Counted from the first letter of the stretch, positions 1 to 6,245 are shown. The stretch: DNA of 6,878 nt from Acetobacteraceae bacterium (GCA_947478535.1 CANJXD010000316.1:1-6878), one strand, 5' to 3'. Notes: a model not told the origin generated them from the letters alone. Translations and numbers: made by a program.

Positions 1-116
1 CGGGGCGGGTCTTCGAGACCTGGCTGGCCGTCGCCGTCTTCTACTTCATCGTCTGCGCCATGCTGTCCGCCGCCGCCGCGCGGCTGGAACGGCGCTACCA
101 CGGGAGAACCGCATGA
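1..116 (+). CDS. Amino-acid ABC transporter permease, C-terminal fragment
   Basis: This is the 3' end of a gene that begins before the window. The first complete codon is at 3 and the TGA stop at 114-116, leaving 37 residues. The visible part has one hydrophobic, membrane-spanning stretch (about residues 6-27, from TWLAVAVFYFIVCA onward) followed by a short basic cytoplasmic tail containing RLERRYHGR. A last transmembrane helix starting with F-E-x-x, containing a Y and ending in an xLERR tail, is typical of the C-terminus of HisM/GlnP-type polar amino-acid ABC permeases, which form the inner-membrane channel of such importers. The stop overlaps the next start as ATGA (113-116), so the two genes are probably co-transcribed and translationally coupled. 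Only the tail is visible, so the family call is moderate and the substrate is unknown. Confidence 0.6.
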   Translation, partial: GRVFETWLAVAVFYFIVCAMLSAAAARLERRYHGRTA

Positions 117-739
117 GTGACACTCCGGACAATCCGGCCTGGATCCGGCTCGTCCCCTACGACGAAAGCGAGGGCTATCTCCGCACGCTGTATGACCGGG
201 TGAAGGGGCCGGGCGGGAAGATCGACAATGTGATGCGCGCGCACAGCCTGCGGCCGCACACGATGGAAGGGCACAGCGCGCTCTATAAATCCGTGCTGCA
301 CCACACCGGCAATGCGATGCCCGTCTGGTTCCTCGAATGCCTCGCCGTCTACACCAGCCTGTCGAACCGCTGCGATTATTCCGTCGCGCACCATTTCGCG
401 GGTCTGTCGCGGCTGCTGGCCGATGAAGCGCGGGCCGGCGCCATCTACAAGGCCTTCGCTGCCGCCCAGCCGGAACGGGTCTTCGCCGGCAAGGAACTCG
501 CGCTGCTGCGCTACGTGCGCAAGCTGACGCTCGATCCGCAGGGGATGGTCGCCGCCGATATCGCGGCGTTGCGGGAGGCCGGCGCGAATGACGGCGAGAT
601 CCTGGAGGCGAACCAGGTCTGCGCCTATTTCAACTATTCCAATCGCCTGCTGAACGGCCTCGGCGTGACGACGGCCGGCGATGTGCTGGGAACGTCACCG
701 CCGAACACCGACAGCCTCGATGACTGGGAGCATCAGTAG
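113..739 (+). CDS. AhpD-like / carboxymuconolactone decarboxylase-family protein with CxxS motif
   Basis: A 208-residue protein of the AhpD-like fold (CMD superfamily, 'peroxidase-related enzyme' type), expected to be cytoplasmic. Residues 72-94 carry the family signature: E75, then C87-D-Y-S90, then H93-H94. The C-terminal part has a Tyr/Asn-rich segment, AYFNYSNRLLNGLGV (171-185), that resembles the end of peroxidase-related proteins. In classical AhpD a CxxC pair with a nearby Glu and His gives thiol-dependent peroxidase activity. Here the second Cys is Ser, so disulfide-based peroxidase chemistry is doubtful and the true reaction is unknown. C170 is the only other Cys apart from C76. The start is supported by GGGAGA at 102-107, five bases upstream, and by the ATGA overlap with the upstream permease. 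It converges on the Bug-protein gene with six bases between the stops. Family confidence is high; functional confidence is low. Confidence 0.85.
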   Translation: MSDTPDNPAWIRLVPYDESEGYLRTLYDRVKGPGGKIDNVMRAHSLRPHTMEGHSALYKSVLHHTGNAMPVWFLECLAVYTSLSNRCDYSVAHHFAGLSRLLADEARAGAIYKAFAAAQPERVFAGKELALLRYVRKLTLDPQGMVAADIAALREAGANDGEILEANQVCAYFNYSNRLLNGLGVTTAGDVLGTSPPNTDSLDDWEHQ

Positions 740-750
740 CGCGCGCTACT
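735..750. repeat. Perfect palindrome containing both convergent stop codons
   Basis: AGTAGCGCGCGCTACT is a perfect 16-bp palindrome. It contains the TAG stop of the AhpD-like gene (737-739) and, on the other strand, the TAG stop of the Bug-protein gene (746-748). In RNA it could fold as a 6-bp stem with a GCGC loop from either direction. There is no T-tract on either side, so it is not a standard intrinsic terminator, but it could act as a bidirectional transcript end or stabiliser. Confidence 0.6.
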
Positions 751-1726
751 CCGCCCGGATGTTCCCGCGCGCCGCGATTTCCCGCCACAGCGGGACTTCG
801 AGGCGCATCCGCTCCGCGAGGCGCGCGGGGCCATCCAGCAGCAGCTTGGCGCCGCTTTCCTCCATCCGCGTCGCGAGCACATTGCCGCGGGCCAGGGGGG
901 CGACTTCGCGGGCGATGCGGCTCACTACCTCCGCCGGCGTGCCGCGAGGGCCGAACATCGCATACCAGATATTGAGATCGAAGCCCGGCACGGCCTCCGC
1001 GATGCTCGGCACGGTGGGCAGCACGCCGATGCGTTCCCCGCTGGTGATGGCGATGGCGCGGATGCGGCCATCCCGCAGATGCGGCAGCGCCTCGATCGTG
1101 CCGGCCACCAGCAGGTCCGTATCGCCCGCCAGCAGCGCCGTCGTCGCCTGGGCGGCGCCGCGATAGGGGATGTGCAGCAATTCGATTCCCGCCCGCGCGC
1201 TGAACACCGCGCCGCCCATATGAGTGGTGGAGCCGACGCCGGAGGTACCGTAGGTGATGGCATCCGGCCGCGCCTTCGCCCGGGCGATGAGGTCGGCCAG
1301 GTCGCGGATCGGGTGGTCTGGGCGCGTCATGATGACCATCGGCGCGTCGCTGATGACGGTGATCGGCACCAGATCCGCGAGTGGGTCATAGCCCGGGTTG
1401 CGCATCAGCGCGGGGGCGATGGCGACGCCGCTTGTGGAGACCAGCAGGGTATGCGGATCATTCGTCTGCACCACCTCCCGCGCCCCGATCGAGCCGCCGG
1501 CGCCGGGGCGGGTTTCCACCAGCACGGGCTGGCCGAAAGCGCGGGAGAGATGGTCCGCCAGGAAGCGTGCCGGCACTTCCACCGGGCCGCCCGGGGCGAA
1601 GGGCACGATCAGCCGCATCGTCCGGTTCGGCCAAGGGGCCTGGGCAAGCACACCAGGCGGCAACAGGCCGAGCCCAACACCGGCCCCGACCGAGGATATG
1701 GCGGCGCGACGCGTGAGACGCGACAT
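746..1726 (-). CDS. Bug/TctC-family tripartite tricarboxylate transporter substrate-binding protein
   Basis: A 326-residue exported solute-binding protein of the Bug (TctC) family, which captures organic anions in the periplasm. The N-terminus has a signal peptide: R6-R7 (TRRAAIS, weakly Tat-like), a hydrophobic core at about 11-24, and a likely cleavage site after VLA or VLAQA (28-30). Family motifs follow in order: VPFAPGGPVEVPAR (41-54), GQPVLVETRPGAGGSIGA (65-82), a YGTSGVGSTTHM loop (159-170), HIPYRGAAQA (185-194), and SIAEAVPGFD (241-250). Length is normal. The usual Asp of the GGxxD segment is Glu50. The start has a good ribosome site, GGAAGGA (complement of 1734-1740), seven bases upstream. 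No TctA or TctB membrane partner is present in the window, which is common for Bug proteins. It is divergent from the CoA operon and shares its control region, suggesting it supplies the substrate of that operon (inference). The ligand is not predictable. Confidence 0.93.
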   Translation of the reverse strand: MSRLTRRAAISSVGAGVGLGLLPPGVLAQAPWPNRTMRLIVPFAPGGPVEVPARFLADHLSRAFGQPVLVETRPGAGGSIGAREVVQTNDPHTLLVSTSGVAIAPALMRNPGYDPLADLVPITVISDAPMVIMTRPDHPIRDLADLIARAKARPDAITYGTSGVGSTTHMGGAVFSARAGIELLHIPYRGAAQATTALLAGDTDLLVAGTIEALPHLRDGRIRAIAITSGERIGVLPTVPSIAEAVPGFDLNIWYAMFGPRGTPAEVVSRIAREVAPLARGNVLATRMEESGAKLLLDGPARLAERMRLEVPLWREIAARGNIRAE

Positions 1727-1745
1727 TGGCGTTTCCTTCCCTGAC

Positions 1746-1762
1746 GGTTGACAATATCAACC
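1746..1762. promoter_or_regulatory. Dyad with LysR-type box geometry in divergent control region
   Basis: GGTTGACAATATCAACC is a 6-5-6 inverted repeat in the 76-bp gap between the divergent Bug gene and the CoA operon. Its core TTGA-N5-TCAA places T1748 and A1760 eleven bases apart, the T-N11-A form typical of LysR-family operators. It lies 20 bases upstream of the Bug start and 41 bases upstream of the oxidoreductase start, so one bound regulator could reach both promoters. A perfect TTGACA (1748-1753) is embedded in it as a possible plus-strand -35 element, but no convincing -10 lies at normal spacing. The regulator gene is not in the window. The dyad is seen directly; its role is inferred. 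Confidence 0.5.
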
Positions 1763-1768
1763 AATATC
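1752..1768 (+). repeat. Tandem CAATATC direct repeat, one helical turn apart
   Basis: CAATATC occurs at 1752-1758 and again at 1762-1768, so the copies start 10 bp apart, on the same face of the helix. The first copy lies inside the dyad. Such an A/T-rich pair in a GC-rich genome could be a second regulator contact or promoter-associated sequence, but the copies are short and chance is possible. Confidence 0.3.
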
Positions 1769-1802
1769 GCCCAAACACACAAGAGCATACGGGGCCGCGC
1801 CG

Positions 1803-2768
1803 ATGGATCGCATGGAATTTCAATCGCGCCTGCCGGCCCTGCTCGGCATCCGCCATCCGATCGTGCAGGGGGGGATGAGTTGGGCGTCTTCCAACCCCGC
1901 GCTGGCCCTGGCGGTATGCCGGGGCGGCGGGCTGGGTGTGATCGCGGCCGGGCCGATGCGGCCGGAGGACCTGGTGGCGGCGATCCGCGCCGTGCGGGCT
2001 GGCACGAACGCGCCCTTCGCGGTCAACGTGCCGCTGTACAACAAGCGGTCGCCCGATTTCCTGGACATCGCGGCGGCGGAGCGGGTGCCGGTGCTGATCG
2101 GCAGCCAGGGCGGGCCGCGCGGGCATGTCGAACGCTTCCATGCCCTCGGCGCGAAGTGGCTGCATGTGGTGGCCGCACCCGAACACGCGGTGAAGGCGGA
2201 AGCCGCGGGGGTGGATGCGCTGATCGTGGTGGGGGGGGAAGCAGGTGGCCATCCACCGCCGCATGAGGTCTCGACCTTGGTGCTGGTGCGCGCGGTGGTG
2301 AAAGCCGTGCGCATTCCCGTCATCGCGGCCGGCGGCATCGCGGACGGTGCCGGCATCTGCGCGGCCTTCGCGCTGGGCGCGGAAGGCGCGCAACTCGGCA
2401 CGCGCTTCCTGATGACGCGGGAAGCGACGGTGCATGCGGCCTACAAGGACGCCGTGCTGAAGGCGGGCATCGCCGATACCACGCTGGTCGGCCGCGGCGG
2501 CCTGCCGGTGCGCCAACTTCGCAACGCCTTCTCGGCGGACGTGGACGCGGCGGAGCGATCCGGCATGGGGAAGGAGGCGCTGGACACACTCGTGAAGTCC
2601 CAGACCTTGAAGGATGCGGCGCTCGATGGCGACATTGCCCGCGGCAAGGTGGAGGCTGGCCAGAGCGCCGGCCTCATCGACGATATCCCGGGTGCGGAGG
2701 AATTGATGGCGCGGTTGGTCGCGGAAGCCGAGGCGGCCCGGCGCCGGCTTTGCGGTGCCGCAGCATGA
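1803..2768 (+). CDS. FMN-dependent nitronate monooxygenase-family oxidoreductase (NPD-like)
   Basis: A 321-residue TIM-barrel flavoprotein of the nitronate monooxygenase / 2-nitropropane dioxygenase family, which also includes FabK-type enoyl-ACP reductases and NADH:quinone reductases. FMN-binding and active-site motifs are clear: HPIVQGGMSW near the N-terminus (18-27), GGEAGGH (144-150) with His150 at the usual catalytic-base position, IPVIAAGGIADG (171-182) for phosphate binding, and GAEGAQLGTRFL (192-203). Length is typical and it should be cytoplasmic. It is the first gene of the plus-strand operon, and its stop overlaps the CoA-transferase start (ATGA, 2765-2768). The ATG at 1803 has only a weak G-rich site upstream (1791-1795); ATG 1812 is an alternative. 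Two G-runs lie in the motif codons (1868-1874, 2231-2238). Next to CoA-ester enzymes, an enoyl-CoA or related reductase/dehydrogenase role is as plausible as nitronate oxidation. Confidence 0.9.
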   Translation: MDRMEFQSRLPALLGIRHPIVQGGMSWASSNPALALAVCRGGGLGVIAAGPMRPEDLVAAIRAVRAGTNAPFAVNVPLYNKRSPDFLDIAAAERVPVLIGSQGGPRGHVERFHALGAKWLHVVAAPEHAVKAEAAGVDALIVVGGEAGGHPPPHEVSTLVLVRAVVKAVRIPVIAAGGIADGAGICAAFALGAEGAQLGTRFLMTREATVHAAYKDAVLKAGIADTTLVGRGGLPVRQLRNAFSADVDAAERSGMGKEALDTLVKSQTLKDAALDGDIARGKVEAGQSAGLIDDIPGAEELMARLVAEAEAARRRLCGAAA

Positions 2769-3946
2769 AGCCGCTGGAGGGGGTGCGGATCCTCGACCTG
2801 TCCCGCGTGCTGGCCTGCCCCTTCGCCACCATGCTGCTGGCGGAGATGGGCGCCGAGGTCATCAAGGTGGAACAGCCCGGCGCGGGGGATGAAACCCGCA
2901 GCTTCGAGCCCTTCTTCGAGTTCGGCGTCAGCGGCTACTACCTCGCCTGCAATCGCGCCAAGCGCAGCATCACCGTCGATATGCGCAAGGAAGGCGGGCG
3001 GCAGATCATCCGCGACCTCGCCGCGCGGGCCGATGCGCTGGTGGAGAATTTCCCGACCGGGGCGCTGAAGCGGCGGGGGCTGGACTATGCCGGGTTGAAG
3101 GCGGTGAATCCGCGCCTCGTCTACATGTCCTGCACCGGCTTCGGGCAGACCGGGCGCTACGCGAAGCGCAAGGGCTACGACACGGTCTTCCAGGCCATGG
3201 GTGGCCTGATGGGGCTGACGGGCGAGCGCGGCGGCGGGCCGGTGAAGCCGGGGCTGCCGGTGGCGGACCTCACCTCCGGCCTCTGGGTCGCGATCGGGCT
3301 GCTCGCGGCGCTGCGCGGGCGGGATGCGACGGGCAAGGGCGCGCATGTCGATTTCAGCATGCTGGACGGGCAAGTGGCCCTGCTGACCATCGCGGCAGCG
3401 CGGCTTTTCGCGCTGGGCGAAGTGCCGCCGCGCCTCGGCACCGAACATCCCGGCCGCGTCCCGACCGCGAGCTTCCGGTGCCGCGACGGGCGGTTCCTGC
3501 ACATCACGGCGAGCGACCAGCATTGGGCGCCACTCTGCACCGCGCTCGGCTTGCAGGAATTGCTCGCGGATGCGGCGCTGGGCACCAATGCCGGGCGCCT
3601 CGCGCAGCGGGACCGGGTGATGGCGGCGATGACCGCGGCGATGGGGGCGCTGACGCGGGCGGAGGCGGTGACGGCGCTGGATGCTGTCGATGTGCCGAAC
3701 GGCCCTGTCCTTGCGCTGGATGAGGTCGTCGCTGATCCGCATGTGCAGGCCCGCGGTTGCGTGCAGGAGGTGGCGCATGGTGATGCGACGCATCCCGCGT
3801 TGCGCCTGCCGTTCCGCTTCGACGGCTTCGACGATGCCGTGCCGCAACCCGCGCCCACCTTGGGCGCCGATACCGATCTCATCCTGGCCGATATCGGCTA
3901 CGACGCGGCCCGCATCGCCGCCCTGCGAGAGGAAGCCGCGATATGA
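2765..3946 (+). CDS. CaiB/BaiF (family III) CoA-transferase
   Basis: A 393-residue family III acyl-CoA transferase, which moves CoA between two carboxylic acids through an aspartyl-CoA thioester; cytoplasmic, normally an interlocked dimer. The N-terminus, PLEGVRILDLSRVLACPFAT (3-22), is typical of the family. It is followed by GAEVIKVEQPGAGDETR (29-45), NRAKRSITVDM (63-73), and VENFPTGALKRRGLDY (93-108). The catalytic Asp is D168 in LPVADLTSG (164-172), matching Asp169 of formyl-CoA transferase. The C-terminal part has VPNGPVLALDEVVADPHVQAR (from 310), also characteristic. I chose ATG 2765, which overlaps the upstream stop (ATGA); a TTG five codons earlier is less likely. It overlaps the hydratase start at 3943-3946. 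Substrates are unpredictable. Having both this and an ATP-dependent ligase in one operon suggests either two different CoA esters or regeneration of a CoA donor. Confidence 0.94.
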   Translation: MKPLEGVRILDLSRVLACPFATMLLAEMGAEVIKVEQPGAGDETRSFEPFFEFGVSGYYLACNRAKRSITVDMRKEGGRQIIRDLAARADALVENFPTGALKRRGLDYAGLKAVNPRLVYMSCTGFGQTGRYAKRKGYDTVFQAMGGLMGLTGERGGGPVKPGLPVADLTSGLWVAIGLLAALRGRDATGKGAHVDFSMLDGQVALLTIAAARLFALGEVPPRLGTEHPGRVPTASFRCRDGRFLHITASDQHWAPLCTALGLQELLADAALGTNAGRLAQRDRVMAAMTAAMGALTRAEAVTALDAVDVPNGPVLALDEVVADPHVQARGCVQEVAHGDATHPALRLPFRFDGFDDAVPQPAPTLGADTDLILADIGYDAARIAALREEAAI

Positions 3947-4683
3947 GCGACGACGTCCTGCTCTACACGAACGAAGACGGGCTGGTGACGCTGACGCTGA
4001 ACCGCCCGGCAGCGCGCAACGCGTTGAACACGGCGCTGGCGGAAGCCATCGCCACCGCTTGCCGCCGTGCCGTGGCGGAAGCCGCGAAGCTCGTCGTCAT
4101 CCGCGCCCATGGCGTGGTGTTCTGCGCCGGGGCGGACCTCAAGGAACGCCAGGGGATGAGCGACGACGCCGTCCGCGCGCGCCGCGTGAAGGGTTTTCTG
4201 GCATATGACCTGATCGAGCGCCTGCCGATGCCCTCCATCGCGGTAGTGGAAGCGCCGGCCATCGGGTCGGGCGTGGAAATCGCTGGCGCCTGCGACCTCA
4301 TCATTGCCACACCCAAGGCCAGCTTCCGCACGCCGGAGGCGCTGTGGGGCACGGTGGGTGCGACGCAAAGGCTGCCGCGCATCCTCGGCAAGCGGCTGGC
4401 GAAGGACATGATGTTCACCGGCCGCACCCTGACGGCGGAGGAGGCCCTGGCCGCAGGCTTCGTGACGCGGCTGCTGGCGCCCGAAGTGCTGGAGGAAACG
4501 CTGGCGGCGATGACGGCCACCATCCTCAAGGCACCGCAAACCGGCATGGCGCTGGCCAAGCGTTGCATCGACGAGGGGCTGGAACGCGACCCCCGCGGCG
4601 CCCTGGCGACGGAACTTCTCGCCATCGAGGAGAGCCTGGCCGCCGCCGAATGGCGGAAGACCATGTCGGGGTTCGGCGCATGA
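3943..4683 (+). CDS. Enoyl-CoA hydratase/isomerase (crotonase) family protein
   Basis: A 246-residue crotonase-fold protein, predicted to add water to a 2-enoyl-CoA in the cytoplasm. Visible motifs are LTLNRPAARNALN (17-29), the oxyanion-hole segment HGVVFCAGADLKE (56-68), and GSGVEIAGACDLIIAT (108-123) with E112. Next comes FRTPEALWGTVGATQRLPR (128-146) with E132. E112 and E132 are 20 residues apart, as are catalytic Glu144 and Glu164 of rat enoyl-CoA hydratase, so a true hydratase is likely. The segment after E132 reads GTVGATQRL where the family usually has a form like GTIPGAGGTQRL; it is three residues shorter right beside the active site and could shift specificity. Both ends are ATGA overlaps (3943-3946 and 4680-4683), and AGAGGAA at 3928-3934 is a usable ribosome site. 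The physiological substrate is unknown. Confidence 0.93.
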   Translation: MSDDVLLYTNEDGLVTLTLNRPAARNALNTALAEAIATACRRAVAEAAKLVVIRAHGVVFCAGADLKERQGMSDDAVRARRVKGFLAYDLIERLPMPSIAVVEAPAIGSGVEIAGACDLIIATPKASFRTPEALWGTVGATQRLPRILGKRLAKDMMFTGRTLTAEEALAAGFVTRLLAPEVLEETLAAMTATILKAPQTGMALAKRCIDEGLERDPRGALATELLAIEESLAAAEWRKTMSGFGA

Positions 4684-6245
4684 CCTGGTCGCAGCGCCTC
4701 ACCGGCTTTCTCGATGCGAATGCGGCGGCGCGCCCCGGCGCGGAAGCCGTCGTGGCGGCCGATGCGCGCTGGTCGCAGGCCGAATTGCGGGCGGAGGCGA
4801 GGGGGGTTGCCCGCAGCATGCTGGCCATGGGCATCCGCAAGGGGGATTTCGTGGGCCTGCTGATGGGCAATGAGGCCCGCTGGGTCGCCTGCTTCTATGG
4901 CGCGGCGCTGATCGGCGCGATCACCGTGCCGATCAACACGCGCTTCAAGGCGCCGGAAATCGCCTTCGCTTTGTCCCGCGCCCGCTGCAAGGCGGTGCTG
5001 CTGGCCGGCAATTTTCTCGGCATCGATTTCGCGGCCGCGGTGCGGGAGGTGGCGCCCAGCCTTCCCGAACTGCGCCACATCGTCATCGCCGGTGAGGCGA
5101 GCTGGGACGTCTTCCGCGCGGCGCAGGCGCCCGAGGCCGCCTTGGCGGATGCGATGGCGGCCGTCACGGCGGATGACCCGCTGCTCGTGCAATACACCTC
5201 CGGCACCACGGCGCATCCGAAGGGCGTGCTGCTGACGCATCACAACATGCTGCGCAACGCCACCGCCTGCGCGGCGAAGCTCGGTGTGCGCCAGGCGGAT
5301 CGCTACCTCAATTGCCGGCCCTTCTTCCATGTCGCGGGCTCGACGCTCTCGCTGCTGGTCTGCCTGGTGACGGGCGCGGTGATGGTGACGCCGCCGACCT
5401 TCGAGGCCGGTGCGGCGCTGGCGCTGCTGGATGCCGAACGCTGCACCGTCACCTCCGGCAATGACGCCATCTTCCAACTGCTCATGGCGCACCCGGCCTA
5501 CGACCCCGCGCGCATCCACCTCCGCGGCGGCTGGGCGGCGGCGGGGCCGGAGACGATGCGCCGGATCGTCGAGGGCATGGGCGTGCGCGATCTCTGCTGG
5601 GCCTATGGGCTCAGCGAGGCATCGCCCAACGTCGTGATGACGCATCACACGGACCCGGTGGAGGACCGCATCGCCGGCGGTGCCCGGCCGCATGAGGGGC
5701 TTGATGTCCGCATCGCCGATCCCGTGACGAACCAGCCCATGCCGACGGGCGTGGCGGGGGAGATCCAGGTGAAGGGGTGGTCCGTGATGCGCGGCTACCT
5801 CAATGATCCCGCGAACTCGGCAAAGGCCTTCACGCCGGACGGGTTCCTCCGCACCGGGGACCTCGGCACCCTTGCGGCTGATGGGCGGCTGCGCATGGTG
5901 GGGCGCATCAAGGACGTGATCCGTGTGGGGGGCGAGAATGTCGCGCCCGCCGAGGTGGAGGAGGTGCTCTCCACCCATCCCGCCATCGCGCTCGCGCAGA
6001 TCGTCGGCGTGCCGGATGCCCGACTCGGCGAAGTCTGCGCCGCCTTCGTGCAGTTGCGGAAGGGCGAGAGCGTGACAGCGGAGGCGCTGCTGGCCTGGCT
6101 GAAGCCGCAGGTCGCGAATTTCCGCATGCCGCGCCATCTGCGAATCGTTCCGGATTTCGAGGCCATCGGCATGACCGCGAGCGGCAAGGTGCAGAAGGTG
6201 AAGCTGCGGGCGCATGCGCTGGAAGTGCTGGGCCTGTCATCCTGA
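4680..6245 (+). CDS. AMP-forming acyl-CoA synthetase (class I adenylate-forming)
   Basis: A 521-residue AMP-binding enzyme that activates a carboxylic acid with ATP to an acyl-adenylate and then to acyl-CoA. The nucleotide-binding loop is YTSGTTAHPKGV (172-183); the residue after TSGTT is Ala rather than the usual Gly. PFFHVAGS (214-221) is the acyl-pocket region. A5 is YGLSEASP (309-316), followed by RTGDLG (391-396), the hinge segment GRIKDVIRVGGENV (408-421), and the C-terminal catalytic lysine K503 in TASGKVQK (499-506). All key residues are present and length is normal, so it should be active. There is no signal peptide. ATG 4680 overlaps the hydratase stop (ATGA); the open frame runs further upstream, but only in the shadow of the hydratase gene. 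Similarity is to medium/long-chain or aromatic/dicarboxylic acid ligases of the FadD/caiC type; the exact acid cannot be told. It is the last gene of the operon. Confidence 0.95.
   Translation: MTWSQRLTGFLDANAAARPGAEAVVAADARWSQAELRAEARGVARSMLAMGIRKGDFVGLLMGNEARWVACFYGAALIGAITVPINTRFKAPEIAFALSRARCKAVLLAGNFLGIDFAAAVREVAPSLPELRHIVIAGEASWDVFRAAQAPEAALADAMAAVTADDPLLVQYTSGTTAHPKGVLLTHHNMLRNATACAAKLGVRQADRYLNCRPFFHVAGSTLSLLVCLVTGAVMVTPPTFEAGAALALLDAERCTVTSGNDAIFQLLMAHPAYDPARIHLRGGWAAAGPETMRRIVEGMGVRDLCWAYGLSEASPNVVMTHHTDPVEDRIAGGARPHEGLDVRIADPVTNQPMPTGVAGEIQVKGWSVMRGYLNDPANSAKAFTPDGFLRTGDLGTLAADGRLRMVGRIKDVIRVGGENVAPAEVEEVLSTHPAIALAQIVGVPDARLGEVCAAFVQLRKGESVTAEALLAWLKPQVANFRMPRHLRIVPDFEAIGMTASGKVQKVKLRAHALEVLGLSS

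Noticed and set aside
1079..1744. 221-codon plus-strand open frame opposite the Bug gene
   Set aside because: Antisense shadow of a gene with a signal peptide and all Bug motifs; no supporting features of its own.
1748..1776. Complete sigma-70 promoter starting from the perfect TTGACA
   Set aside because: No reasonable -10 hexamer occurs 16-18 bases downstream (the sequence there is CCCAAACA), so only the dyad and the -35-like hexamer are reported.
2750..2764. Upstream TTG start for the CoA-transferase
   Set aside because: ATG 2765 directly overlaps the preceding stop, as at the other operon junctions, and the protein then begins with the family-typical MKPLEGVRILDLSR.
2441..3847. 468-codon minus-strand open frame opposite the CoA-transferase
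   Set aside because: Arg/His/Gln-rich shadow translation with no family motif, antisense to a clear CaiB/BaiF gene.
4344..4679. Possible 112-residue N-terminal extension of the acyl-CoA ligase
   Set aside because: The extension lies in the shadow of the hydratase gene and is Gly/Arg/His-rich without domain features. ATG 4680 with the ATGA overlap gives a normal-length ligase.
3963..6215. 750-codon open frame on the minus strand opposite the hydratase and ligase genes
   Set aside because: It lies fully antisense to two genes with complete catalytic motifs. Its translation is low-complexity (rich in Arg, His, Ala) with no recognisable domain, as expected for a shadow frame in GC-rich DNA.
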